From: Bacteroidia bacterium
GTDB taxonomy: Bacteria; Bacteroidota; Bacteroidia; Flavobacteriales; Flavobacteriaceae
Direction of reading: 5' to 3'
DNA: 64,000 bases
NCBI GenBank assembly: GCA_030430535.1
Contig: JAUIKY010000004.1
Coordinates: 1-64,000, forward strand
Within the stretch, counting starts at the first letter, position 1. The number at the start of each line of letters is the position of its first letter. Of the stretch, positions 1 to 10,299 are shown in pieces. The position numbers and the translations under genes are program-made. The notes under the pieces are model-generated. The model saw only the letters and a list, made by a program, of their open reading frames with translations, was not told the DNA's origin and did no database searches.

Positions 1-3000
1 TCGATTTTTATATAACGGCCATAGGGGACAATGCGTTGTTGGAAAATCAAGGGAACAATACTTTTAAAAATAGAGGCCGGGAGTTGAGCGTTTATAATAC
101 GGGATGGGCTTGGGATGTGAATTTTTCGGATTTCGATTTAGATCGCGATGAGGATTTGTTTGTATTGAACGGATTTGAATACGGAAGTTCGGGCGCTTAT
201 AAAAATACTTACTACGAAAATTGGCTCAATAAGAACGAAACAAGGTTGGTGGAGGCTTCCGATAAAGTAAAGTTGGGAGAAGAAACCATAAGCGTTACGC
301 AAGCTGTTTTCGATTATGATAATGATGGCGATTTGGATTTGTTTGTGTCGAACAACGTTGGACCATCATTTTTTTACGAAAATAAAACTACCGATTTTGT
401 TCAGCCGCAAAACGATTTGCATTGGCTAAAAGTAAAGTTAGAAGGCACAGTATCCAATCGCGATGCCATAGGCACAAAACTGACCATAAAAACCACAAGC
501 GGTACTTTAGTGCGCTATTACTCGGGCAAAGGCTTTTTGTCGCAACATGCAGTGCCTGTGCATTTTGGTTTGGGGGCTGATACCGAAATACTTGAGTTGA
601 GCATTACTTGGCCATCGGGCATTAAGGAAACTTATAGTGGTATTGCAGCAAATACTACCATTTTAGCTAAAGAAAACAATGGTTTTCAAACTTTAGAAGT
701 GCAACCGAGCATCAAACCTTATGGGTGTACAGACCAAAATTCCTGTAACTATAATCCGTATGCTACTGTTAGTACAGGAGTGTGTAATTATCTAAAAGCG
801 GGAAAAATTACGGGAACTGTTAAATCCCATAAAAATAGTGTGGAATCTTATCGTTATCCGCTTGAATCGGGTTATCAGTTAGATTGGCGAATTACCGGTG
901 GCGAGATATTGGAAAATCAGAACACAGGAATCATTATAGTAAAGTGGGGATCGGGAAGTAGCGGAAAAATAACATTAATAGTTTCAAACGAAAGATGTAT
1001 TTCAAAGCCAGTGGAATTGTTGGTAAGTTTGTTGGATGAAGAAATCAATTTCAAAGAACAATCCGTAGCCCGACTTTGGAATGAAACCTTGTTGTCATTA
1101 ATAAGAAAAGATTATGCACGCCCTACCGTACACGCACGCAATTTATTCCATACGGGTATAGCAATGTACGATGCTTGGGCTATTTATAACGAAACAGCTT
1201 CGCCATATTTGCTGGGCAACACGGTTCATGGGTTTACCAGTACTTTTGAAGGGTTTAGTACTTCAGAAAACGAAACGGAAGCCCTAAAGAAAACGGTTAG
1301 CTATGCCGTTTATAGGCTTTTATCCGAACGGTTTCGGCATGCGCCTAATCCATCGTTGTCACAAAACATTTTGGATGAAGCAATGAATGATTTGGGGTAT
1401 GATATCGCTATTACAGATGAAGATTATACCTCTGGAAATCCCATCGCTTTAGGAAATTATATAGCGGCGCAGGTTATTGCTTATGGGCTTCAGGATGGTT
1501 CCAACGAAGCCAACCTATATTCCAATAAGCATTACCAACCAGTAAACGCTCCTTTAAGTTTGTCATACCCAGAGAGTATCGAGAATATAAACCCCGATAG
1601 ATGGCAACCTTTGAGTTTTAACAGCTTTATCGATCAGAGCGGCAACGTTATTGGAGGCGCAACGCCAAGCTTTTTGAGTCCGGAATGGGGCAATGTGTTG
1701 CCCTTTTCATTAGATGATGAAGATAAAACCACTTACATGAGAAATGGTGAAAGTTATCAAGTGTACTACGATCCAGGGGCGCCTCCGGAGAGTAATAGTG
1801 AAGATTATAAATGGAATTTTTCATTGGTCTCTAAATGGGGTGCGCATTTAGATCCGCACGATGGTGTGCTCTGGGACATCTCCCCAAAATCAATGGGAGG
1901 GATATCGATAAATCAACTTCCCGAAGGATATGCTGATTATAAAAATTTTTATAATGAATTTGAAGGTGGCGATATTGGTGGGGGGTATTCCAAAAACCCA
2001 ATAACCCAATTGCCTTATAAAGAGCAAATCGTGCCAAGAGGCGATTATGCGAGGGTGTTGGCTGAGTTTTGGGCGGATGGGCCAGATTCAGAAACCCCAC
2101 CCGGGCATTGGTTTACTATTCTCAATTACGTAAACGACCATGAATTATTCAGGAAAAAATTTAATGGTAAAGGAAATGTTCTAACCGATTTGGAGTGGGA
2201 TGTGAAAGCATACTTTGTTATGGGCGGCGCTATGCATGATGCCGCTATAACGGCGTGGGGCATTAAAGGATGGTACGATTACATTCGTCCCATTTCAGCG
2301 ATTCGATATATGTGTGCTAAAGGGCAATGTTCGGACGTGTCTAAACCTAATTACGACCCTATGGGGATTCATCTTCAAGAGGGCTATGTAGAATTAATAA
2401 ATGAAGGCGACCCTTTGGCCGGAGAGGAAAATGAACATGTCGGTAAAATTAAACTCTATTCTTGGAAAGGGCACGATTATATTGAAGACCCCGATACCGA
2501 TGAAGCAGGTGTGGGCTGGATACTGGCAGAAAATTGGTGGCCGTACCAGCGCCCCACTTTTGTAACCCCTCCTTTTGCGGGTTATGTTTCAGGTCATTCT
2601 ACTTACTCGCGGGCTGCTGCCGAAGTTATGACCCTACTCACGGGTAGTGAATTTTTTCCTGGCGGAATGGGGGAGTTTATAGCGAAGAAGAATGAGTTTT
2701 TGGTTTTTGAGGAAGGGCCATCGGTAGATGTGGTATTGCAATGGGCTAGTTACCGAGACGCGTCAGATCAATGTAGTTTGTCCAGAATTTGGGGCGGGAT
2801 ACATCCGCCGGCCGATGATATTAATGGACGAATTATTGGAGAAAAAATCGGAAAAAAAGCCTTCAGTTACTCGGTTGAATATTTTGATGGCAAGCAAAAT
2901 GAGAATAAGATTGCCAATGGAAATATTGACATATATCCAAACCCTGTTGCCAATAAACTATATGTGACCAATACCACTTCAGTCGATTCATTTTATTTGT

Positions 3001-3149
3001 TCGATATCAATGGGAGGTTGATGCAGATACTTTCAAAAGTATTTAACGAAAGCAACAAGACCACAATACTACACTTTTCGGAGTCAATAGTGCCAGGAAT
3101 GTATATTCTAAAAACGGGAAACCATTCAATAAAAATTATAAAAGAGTGA
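1..3149 (+). CDS. 5'-truncated secreted protein: VCBS/FG-GAP + ASPIC/UnbV (CRTAC1-like) N-terminal part, GCTDxxxCNYNP motif, vanadium-haloperoxidase/PAP2-like domain, C-terminal T9SS sorting domain
   Basis: Frame stays open to the left edge (DFYITAIGDNALLENQGNNTF upstream of the TTG at 36), so the true start is outside the window. Motifs: DYDNDGDLDLFVSN, LELSITWPSGIKETY, YGCTDQNSCNYNPYATV, PFAGYVSGHSTYSRAAAEVM, IDIYPNPVANKLYV. Confidence 0.8.
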   Translation, partial: DFYITAIGDNALLENQGNNTFKNRGRELSVYNTGWAWDVNFSDFDLDRDEDLFVLNGFEYGSSGAYKNTYYENWLNKNETRLVEASDKVKLGEETISVTQAVFDYDNDGDLDLFVSNNVGPSFFYENKTTDFVQPQNDLHWLKVKLEGTVSNRDAIGTKLTIKTTSGTLVRYYSGKGFLSQHAVPVHFGLGADTEILELSITWPSGIKETYSGIAANTTILAKENNGFQTLEVQPSIKPYGCTDQNSCNYNPYATVSTGVCNYLKAGKITGTVKSHKNSVESYRYPLESGYQLDWRITGGEILENQNTGIIIVKWGSGSSGKITLIVSNERCISKPVELLVSLLDEEINFKEQSVARLWNETLLSLIRKDYARPTVHARNLFHTGIAMYDAWAIYNETASPYLLGNTVHGFTSTFEGFSTSENETEALKKTVSYAVYRLLSERFRHAPNPSLSQNILDEAMNDLGYDIAITDEDYTSGNPIALGNYIAAQVIAYGLQDGSNEANLYSNKHYQPVNAPLSLSYPESIENINPDRWQPLSFNSFIDQSGNVIGGATPSFLSPEWGNVLPFSLDDEDKTTYMRNGESYQVYYDPGAPPESNSEDYKWNFSLVSKWGAHLDPHDGVLWDISPKSMGGISINQLPEGYADYKNFYNEFEGGDIGGGYSKNPITQLPYKEQIVPRGDYARVLAEFWADGPDSETPPGHWFTILNYVNDHELFRKKFNGKGNVLTDLEWDVKAYFVMGGAMHDAAITAWGIKGWYDYIRPISAIRYMCAKGQCSDVSKPNYDPMGIHLQEGYVELINEGDPLAGEENEHVGKIKLYSWKGHDYIEDPDTDEAGVGWILAENWWPYQRPTFVTPPFAGYVSGHSTYSRAAAEVMTLLTGSEFFPGGMGEFIAKKNEFLVFEEGPSVDVVLQWASYRDASDQCSLSRIWGGIHPPADDINGRIIGEKIGKKAFSYSVEYFDGKQNENKIANGNIDIYPNPVANKLYVTNTTSVDSFYLFDINGRLMQILSKVFNESNKTTILHFSESIVPGMYILKTGNHSIKIIKE

Positions 3150-3201
3150 GTTTGATTAGGTTATAAATATTGAGTTTAAGAACAAGTAATCATTTGTTTT
3201 G

Positions 3202-4242
3202 CTATCTCTCTACTTCCCGATTTATTCTCATCGACGATTTTCTTTTTATGAGTTCTGGAGTTAAAACAACATGCTTTTCAGATTTCATTTTTTCATTGGA
3301 ACTAATTTCATCTAAGAAGATTTGGGCAGAAATTTTTCCTAATTCCAATGGCGATTGATTTACCGATGTTATTGAAAGTTCCATGAATTTAGAAAACGGC
3401 TCGTTACTAAAACCAACCACACAAATATCGTCAGGAACTTTCAAACCCTGAGCTTTTATTTCCTGTATAGCCCCTAGCGCAAGAAAATCGTGTGCTGCGA
3501 AAATAGCATCAGGCGGAGTTTTACTTTTTAGGATTTTTTTAGTTGTTTTTCGGCCATCTTCAACCGTGTATGGCGCATTTATTACCAACTCTGGATCAAA
3601 TTTTATACCGTGGTCTTCCAAAGCTTGTTTGTATCCTAAATAGCGGTTTTTAAATATTTCGAGTTGGTGGTTATTGGTAAAATGGGCGATGTGTTTGCAG
3701 CCTTGCTCAATTAAGTGGGTTGTGGCCAAATAACCGCCTTTAAAATCGTCAACGGTAACCGAACTGACCCCTTTTATGTTCTTTTTTCTGTCGAAGAAAA
3801 CAAAGGGGATGTTTTTGTTTGCCAAGTCACTAAACACTTCAGTGTTATCGGTTTTAGAGTTGGAAATGGACATAAAAATGCCATCAACTTGTATTTTTAA
3901 CAACGAATTAATGGTTTCAACTTCCAAGTGCGCTTTGTCATAAGTTTGACAAATAATAACGTGATATCCTTTAGGATTTAGGGCTTCCTGGATGCCCCGA
4001 ATGGCCGAACCAAAAAAATCAGTATCGATCCACGGTACTATAACACCAACATTATAGCTTTTACCGCTTTTTAGTGCTTTAGCAAAAATATTCCCTCGGT
4101 AGCCCATTTCTTGGGCCGTTTTGTTAACCAAATCGTAGGTAGATTTGCTCACCTTATCTGGGCCGTTCAATGCCCTAGAAACCGTAGCTGAAGAAATATT
4201 TAGCTTTTCGGCAATGTCATATATGGTTGTTTTTTTGGTCAT
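3202..4242 (-). CDS. LacI family transcriptional regulator
   Basis: N-terminal MTKKTTIYDIAEKLNISSATVSRALNGPDKVSKST HTH plus periplasmic-binding-like sensor domain. Confidence 0.95.
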   Translation of the reverse strand: MTKKTTIYDIAEKLNISSATVSRALNGPDKVSKSTYDLVNKTAQEMGYRGNIFAKALKSGKSYNVGVIVPWIDTDFFGSAIRGIQEALNPKGYHVIICQTYDKAHLEVETINSLLKIQVDGIFMSISNSKTDNTEVFSDLANKNIPFVFFDRKKNIKGVSSVTVDDFKGGYLATTHLIEQGCKHIAHFTNNHQLEIFKNRYLGYKQALEDHGIKFDPELVINAPYTVEDGRKTTKKILKSKTPPDAIFAAHDFLALGAIQEIKAQGLKVPDDICVVGFSNEPFSKFMELSITSVNQSPLELGKISAQIFLDEISSNEKMKSEKHVVLTPELIKRKSSMRINREVER

Positions 4243-4626
4243 TAAATTTTTTTTACGAAAAACGATTAAAAATACTTAAGGTTTTTATTGAAATTATCCT
4301 GTTGTATCATGCCTATGTCTTTAAAAGAATAAGATGAAAGTTTAAAAACCCTGTAAAATATTAATGCCAATTTACGATTAATAAATGATGTAGGGAATAA
4401 AGCTCATTGTTGATAATGAATCATTATGCAGTAAAACTAAGGATTTTTTTAATGGGCGTAGCTCTTACTTGTGAAAAAACTTAACAAGGCTTGTTCTTTG
4501 TGCTCTTAAGTAAGAGTTATTTTAGATTTTTAAATACTTCTGTTAAGTAGTAGACCTTATTCTTAAACTTTGTCTAAATTTGCTTTTTTGAAAATTTCAA
4601 AAGGCAATCAAAAAAACATTCTAAAC

Positions 4627-5439
4627 ATGAATTTATTTGACTTAAAAGATAAAGTAGCCTTAGTTACTGGTGGTGGTGGTGTGCTTGGTGGCAGTATGGC
4701 AGAGTATTTGCTGGCCAACGGAGCAACGGTTATTATTTTGCACTACAAAGAAAAAACGGTGCAGGAAACGGTCGAGCGAATGTCGGCCATTAGCAATAAA
4801 GTTGACGGCTATGTTTGCAATGTAGTGGAAGAAGAGAGCACCCAACAAACCTGTGATGCCATTATGGAAAAGTATGGCAGAATAGACATTTTAATCAATG
4901 CCGCTGGCGGAAACATGCCCGGAGCTACCATTGGACCCGACCAATCATTTTTTGATATCAACATGGACGACTTTAAAAAGGTGGTCGATTTAAACTTGTT
5001 TGGTAGCATTATCCCGTCCGTTATCTTCGGAAAGGAAATGGCAAAAAATAAAAAAGGCATTATCATTAATATTTCGTCTATGGCTTCTGAGCGTGCCATT
5101 ACCCGCGTTGCCGGATATTCGGCATCAAAAGCAGCGATAGATAATTACACCCGTTGGCTGGCTGTAGAGTTGGCCACCAAGTACGGCGACGGCCTACGCG
5201 TAAATGCCATTGCGCCAGGGTTTTTTATAGGAAACCAAAACAGAAAACTGTTGTTGAATGACGATGGCAGCTACACCGATAGGGGCAATACGATTATAAA
5301 AAATACCCCGATGAAGCGTTTTGGCAATGCCGACGAGTTACATGGTGCGCTACACTATTTATGTAGTGATGCCTCAAAATTTGTAACGGGTGTTGTTATT
5401 CCCGTAGATGGTGGTTTCAGTGCCTTTAGCGGTGTTTGA
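4627..5439 (+). CDS. SDR family oxidoreductase, probable D-mannonate oxidoreductase
   Basis: TGGGGVLGG cofactor motif, YSASKAA catalytic motif, VDGGFSAFSGV C-terminus; directly upstream of uxuA. ATG at 4627 preferred over the TTG at 4570. Confidence 0.85.
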   Translation: MNLFDLKDKVALVTGGGGVLGGSMAEYLLANGATVIILHYKEKTVQETVERMSAISNKVDGYVCNVVEEESTQQTCDAIMEKYGRIDILINAAGGNMPGATIGPDQSFFDINMDDFKKVVDLNLFGSIIPSVIFGKEMAKNKKGIIINISSMASERAITRVAGYSASKAAIDNYTRWLAVELATKYGDGLRVNAIAPGFFIGNQNRKLLLNDDGSYTDRGNTIIKNTPMKRFGNADELHGALHYLCSDASKFVTGVVIPVDGGFSAFSGV

Positions 5440-5460
5440 TTTTTATTTTAATAAGAAATT

Positions 5461-6621
5461 ATGAAAGAAACATTTAGGTGGTTCGGGGTTTCAGACTCCG
5501 TAAAATTATCCGATATAAAACAGGCAGGCGCCACGGGCGTGGTAACCGCGCTGCACCATGTAGCTAACGGTGAAGTGTGGGAAGTGGAAGAAATCCAAAA
5601 GATGAAAGATGCCATTGAAGCCGCTGGTTTGGAGTGGACGTTCATCGAGAGCATCCCCATTCACGAAAACATAAAATTGAGAAAGGGCGATTACCTGCAA
5701 CGCATAGAAAATTACAAGCAAAGTTTAAGAAACGTGGCTTCCTGCGGAATAAAAAATGTGTGTTATAATTTTATGCCAGTGCTGGACTGGACGCGCACGC
5801 AACTGTTCTGGAGGTTGGAAGACGGCAGTACAGCACTGCGATTCGATAAGGTTGAAATGGCGGTTTTTGAAAAGTTTATCATGCAGCGCGAGGGCGTTGA
5901 AGCAGCCTATTCTCCTGAAATTTTGGCTTTAGCCGAAAAGCGTTTTGCGGAAATGACTTCGGAAGAAAAACAACAACTTGAAGACAATGTTTTAAAAGGA
6001 CTACCCGGCACGGTGGACGATTTGACCATTCCTGTGTTCAAGGAAATGATAGCCCAATACGATAACCTGACGCATGCCGATTTAAAGGCGAACCTATCAT
6101 TTTTCTTAAATGAAGTGATTCCGGTTTGTGAAGAGAATGGCATTGTGATGGCTATCCACCCAGACGATCCGCCAATGGACATTATGGGGCTTCCAAGGAT
6201 TATAAAATCGGAAGCCGATCTGGACGATTTGGTGAACTTTATTGACAGTCCTTCAAACGGAATAACTTTTTGTACGGGCTCGCTCGGTGCCAATGCCGAT
6301 AACGATTTGCCAAAAATGATACGCAAATTTGCCGATAGGATTCACTTTCTACATTTGAGGAACGTAAAGCGTGAGCCCGATGGTAGTTTTTTTGAGGATA
6401 ACCATTTGGAGGGCTCGTCTGATATGTACGAAGTGGTAAAGGCCGTTCTAGAAGTTGAAAAGCAACGGAACATCCAACTGCCCATGCGTCCCGACCACGG
6501 CCACCAAATGCTCAACGATTTAGAGAACAATAAGGCCTATGCGGGTTACACTGCTATTGGCCGATTGCGTGGTTTGGCCGAAATACGAGGCCTGGCTCTT
6601 GGGATTTCAAGAAGCGTATAA
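5461..6621 (+). CDS. uxuA: mannonate dehydratase
   Basis: MKETFRWFGVSDSVKLSDIKQAGATGVVTALHH, AIHPDDPP, MRPDHGHQML motifs; 386 aa. Confidence 0.95.
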   Translation: MKETFRWFGVSDSVKLSDIKQAGATGVVTALHHVANGEVWEVEEIQKMKDAIEAAGLEWTFIESIPIHENIKLRKGDYLQRIENYKQSLRNVASCGIKNVCYNFMPVLDWTRTQLFWRLEDGSTALRFDKVEMAVFEKFIMQREGVEAAYSPEILALAEKRFAEMTSEEKQQLEDNVLKGLPGTVDDLTIPVFKEMIAQYDNLTHADLKANLSFFLNEVIPVCEENGIVMAIHPDDPPMDIMGLPRIIKSEADLDDLVNFIDSPSNGITFCTGSLGANADNDLPKMIRKFADRIHFLHLRNVKREPDGSFFEDNHLEGSSDMYEVVKAVLEVEKQRNIQLPMRPDHGHQMLNDLENNKAYAGYTAIGRLRGLAEIRGLALGISRSV

Positions 6622-6645
6622 AAATGTTAAGAAAAAAGACCAATC

Positions 6646-6676
6646 AAAAAGCCCCAACAATTGTTGGGGCTTTTCT
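6646..6676 (+). terminator. Rho-independent terminator of the uxuA operon
   Basis: AGCCCCAACAA (6650-6660) / TTGTTGGGGCT (6661-6671) perfect inverted repeat flanked by A and T tracts. Confidence 0.8.
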
Positions 6677-6766
6677 TCGCTATTAACTAATCCTTTTTTA
6701 TTTAAGAAAAAGGATTCTTTTAAAGCAACTAAATGCTGTTGCTTTAAATTGTGACTAGATGTTACT

Positions 6767-9700
6767 CTAGCCTTTTTCCATATTTAAAACTTCTTCAGTA
6801 AGAGGTTCTTCCTGTTTGGCAACACGATTTTTAAATAACCACATTTTCAATTTCACTGAAAGGAAAAACAAAACGGGCACTATTATTAGTGTTAAGAATG
6901 TAGCAATAAGCAATCCGTAAATTACCGTCCATGCTAACGGACCCCAAAATACTACATTATCTCCACCCATGTAAATATTCGGGTTAAAATCTTTAAATAG
7001 CGAAAAGAAGTTGATGTTCAAACCAATAGCCAATGGAATTAACCCTAGTATAGTGGTTATGGCTGTAAGCAATACCGGACGCAAACGTGCTTTTCCTGCT
7101 TTTACAATGCTTTCAAATAGATCTTCGTTGGTTAAATATTGGTCGTCGTCCAAATCTCTAAGCGCTTTTTTTCGGTCAATCAACAGTTGTGCGTAATCGA
7201 GTAGCACCACCCCGTTATTTACCACGATTCCAGCAAGTGAAATAATACCCACCATGGTCATCATAATAACGAAGGCTTTTCCGGTGATAACCAATCCGCC
7301 AAACACACCAATAAAACTCAGGAAAATAGCCAACATAATTATAGCGGGTTTTGAAACGGAGTTGAACTGAAAAATCAAAATAAAGAAAATCAACCCAAGA
7401 CCAGTAAAAAACGCTCCCATTAAAAAGGCCATTTGTTTGTTCTGCTCCTCAATCTGTCCGGTGTAATCAATTTTGATGCCTTCGGGAAGACCTTCGTAAC
7501 TTTTCATTTCGTTTTGAATCTGGTTTACAATGGCTCCGGCATCCGTGTAACCCGGTGCCAATGCCGAATACACCGTTACCACTCGCTTGGTGTCTTTGTG
7601 CTTAATGGCACTGAACCCTGAAGTGTTTTCGTATTTTGAAACTGCCGAAAGTGGAATCTCCTTCAACTGCCCGGTGTTGTCCCTAAAAGTGATATTCTGG
7701 TTGAACAGTGCACTGGTGTTGTATCGGTTGTCTTGATTAAAACGCACGTAAATGTCGTAATCATCACCACCTTCTTTGTAAATTCCGGCTTTAGCTCCAA
7801 AAATGGAGTTCCGTAATTGCTGTCCCACTTGTGCGGCACTTACTCCTAATTCTCCTGCTTTTTTTCTATCTACCGAAACTTGCATCGATGGTTTGTCTTT
7901 ATTCACATCAATTTTAAGCTCGTCAATTCCCGGGATATTTTTGGTATTGATAAACTCACGCATGTTTTCGGCCACGGCAATCAATTCGTTGTAATCGTCA
8001 CCTTCAATTTCAATATTGATGGGTGAACCAGCTGGTGGGCCGTTGGCATCTTTTTCAACCGAAATTAAAACTCCCGGATAAATGCCCACCAAGGCTTCCT
8101 GTACTTTTTGACGCAACAGCTCACTATCTTCACCTCGACGGTATTTGTACTCGCGCATGGAAGCCGTAATTTTGGCTTTATGTGGCATTTCGGCAGCAGA
8201 ACCGCCGTCGGTTTGAGGGTTTCCGGCACCTTCACCAACTTGAGAAACGGCACTCTCTACCAAAAAGTTGTAGCCGTTGTCTTGGTATTGATCTTGACTG
8301 ATAACTTTATAAACCCGTTTTTCAATTTCCTTGGTAATGGCATTGGTTTTTTCGATGGCCGTACCTTGCGGATATTCAATGTAAACAATGATCTGGTTGG
8401 GCTTATTGTCTGGAAAAAACTCCACTTTGGTTCGTTGCGTTGCCAATGAAATTCCGAAAGTGATAAATGAAACAATGAGCAACAGGAATATGCCAACACT
8501 TAAAAAATACGGTTTTCTACCTGAAAGCGCCCATCGTAACTGACTTTCGTACCATCTTTCCAACTTTACCAAAGTTTTGGTTTGGAAATTGTTTGCCCAT
8601 TTTCTTAAAAACAATCGATACACCCAAAGCATGATGGCGGTAAACACCATTAGTGTTCCCAATGCACGGTACTCGCCACCTGTAATGAATACCAGTATAC
8701 CGATAACGGCCATGATAACCGTAGTTCTGATTATTTTGTTCAGGGGCATGTCTTTGTCTTCGGTATTCATAAACTGAGAAACCAATACCGAGTTGAAAAA
8801 TATGGCTACGAATAACGATGACCCCAAAACAATGGATAAGGTGATGGGTAAAATCATCATAAACTCACCCATAATACCCGGCCACAATCCCAGAGGAATA
8901 AAAGCAGCTACCGTAGTTGCCGTAGAAATAATAATAGGAAAGGCGATTTCGCCAATACCTTTTTTAGCGGCTTCAATGCGGCTCATGCCTTCTTCATCCA
9001 TCAATCGGTACACGTTTTCAACCACCACAATACCGTTATCCACAAGCATACCTAAGCCCATAATTAAGCCAAAAAGTACCATGGTATTTAAACTATAGCC
9101 AAAAATGTTCAGAATCATGAGCGACATAAACATAGACATCGGGATGGCAAAACCAACGAAAATGGCGTTTTTAAATCCTAAAAAGAACATTAAAACGGTT
9201 ACTACCAATAATACCCCAAAAATGATGTTGTTTACCAAATCGTCCACTTGGCCTATGGTTACAGAAGATTGGTCGTTAGTGATGCTTACTTTTAAGTCTT
9301 GCGGAAACACGTTTTCAACGGCATCTTCAACAATAACCTGAATTTGTTCGGCGGCAGCCACCATGTTTTTTCCGGCGCGTTTTTTTACGTCGAGCATCAC
9401 AACGGGTTCACCATATTCGCGGGCATAAGTAGTTTTGTCTTCTTCCTTAAACGATACTTGTGCCACATCTTTTAGGTAAATGGCGTTTCCGTTTTCTGAT
9501 TTTACAACAAAATTTTCTAAATCGGAAGGCTTGTCTATTTCTCCTAAAATGCGGATGGTGCGTCGTTGTCCACTGGCTTTTAAGTTTCCGGCCGACATGG
9601 TCACGTTGCCATTGTTTATGGCCCCAATAATATCGCTGAAGGTCACTTTGGCAGCCATCATTTTGTAGATGTCAACTGCCACTTCAACTTCTTTTTCTTG

Positions 9701-10288
9701 AGCACCACGGATATCGGCCTTTTTAATTTCCAATAAATCCTCAATTTCGTCTTGAAGGTATTCGGCGTATTCCTTTAGTTTTTCAATAGGATAATCGCCA
9801 GAAATATTAATGTTTAGAATGGGCATTTCTTCCGAAAGACTCAACTCAAACACATCGGGTTCTACTTTTGCGCCGTTAAAGGTGGGCCAATCTTCACCAG
9901 AGGTTTCGGTGTCAATCTCGTCCTTTACCTTTTGTTTGGCCTGATCAACGGTGATGTTTTCATCGAACTCGACCATAATCATCCCATAATCTTCTTGCGA
10001 AGTTGAGGTGATTTCTACCACATTACTCACCGTTTTTAACTTGTCTTCAAGCGGATCTGTAATGAGTTTTTCAATGTCTTCAGCCGTATTTCCTGGAAAC
10101 ACCGAACTTACGTAGATTTTAGTCTCGTTTACTTCGGGGAAATTTTCTCGGGGCATATCGAAAAATGCAGAAGCACCAATATAGAAGAATACGGCAATAA
10201 GTACATACATCGTGGTTTTGTTGTTGATGGCCCACGATGATAAACCAAATTCTTTATCGACTTGTTTTTTGTTCTTTTTGTTAGTCAT
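6767..10288 (-). CDS. efflux RND transporter permease subunit (AcrB/MdtB-like)
   Basis: 1173 aa; FFDMPRENFPEVNE, LVDNGIVVVENVYR, GIVVNNGVVLLDY; RND architecture. Confidence 0.95.
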   Translation of the reverse strand: MTNKKNKKQVDKEFGLSSWAINNKTTMYVLIAVFFYIGASAFFDMPRENFPEVNETKIYVSSVFPGNTAEDIEKLITDPLEDKLKTVSNVVEITSTSQEDYGMIMVEFDENITVDQAKQKVKDEIDTETSGEDWPTFNGAKVEPDVFELSLSEEMPILNINISGDYPIEKLKEYAEYLQDEIEDLLEIKKADIRGAQEKEVEVAVDIYKMMAAKVTFSDIIGAINNGNVTMSAGNLKASGQRRTIRILGEIDKPSDLENFVVKSENGNAIYLKDVAQVSFKEEDKTTYAREYGEPVVMLDVKKRAGKNMVAAAEQIQVIVEDAVENVFPQDLKVSITNDQSSVTIGQVDDLVNNIIFGVLLVVTVLMFFLGFKNAIFVGFAIPMSMFMSLMILNIFGYSLNTMVLFGLIMGLGMLVDNGIVVVENVYRLMDEEGMSRIEAAKKGIGEIAFPIIISTATTVAAFIPLGLWPGIMGEFMMILPITLSIVLGSSLFVAIFFNSVLVSQFMNTEDKDMPLNKIIRTTVIMAVIGILVFITGGEYRALGTLMVFTAIMLWVYRLFLRKWANNFQTKTLVKLERWYESQLRWALSGRKPYFLSVGIFLLLIVSFITFGISLATQRTKVEFFPDNKPNQIIVYIEYPQGTAIEKTNAITKEIEKRVYKVISQDQYQDNGYNFLVESAVSQVGEGAGNPQTDGGSAAEMPHKAKITASMREYKYRRGEDSELLRQKVQEALVGIYPGVLISVEKDANGPPAGSPINIEIEGDDYNELIAVAENMREFINTKNIPGIDELKIDVNKDKPSMQVSVDRKKAGELGVSAAQVGQQLRNSIFGAKAGIYKEGGDDYDIYVRFNQDNRYNTSALFNQNITFRDNTGQLKEIPLSAVSKYENTSGFSAIKHKDTKRVVTVYSALAPGYTDAGAIVNQIQNEMKSYEGLPEGIKIDYTGQIEEQNKQMAFLMGAFFTGLGLIFFILIFQFNSVSKPAIIMLAIFLSFIGVFGGLVITGKAFVIMMTMVGIISLAGIVVNNGVVLLDYAQLLIDRKKALRDLDDDQYLTNEDLFESIVKAGKARLRPVLLTAITTILGLIPLAIGLNINFFSLFKDFNPNIYMGGDNVVFWGPLAWTVIYGLLIATFLTLIIVPVLFFLSVKLKMWLFKNRVAKQEEPLTEEVLNMEKG

Positions 10289-10299
10289 TAGTCTTCCGG

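Noticed and set aside
5907-6326. 139-aa minus-strand ORF
   Set aside because: Lies wholly within uxuA in antisense; Ser/Lys-rich shadow translation with no recognisable motif.
8108-9668. Several 60-113 aa plus-strand ORFs within the RND pump
   Set aside because: Antisense shadows in a clearly coding minus-strand gene.
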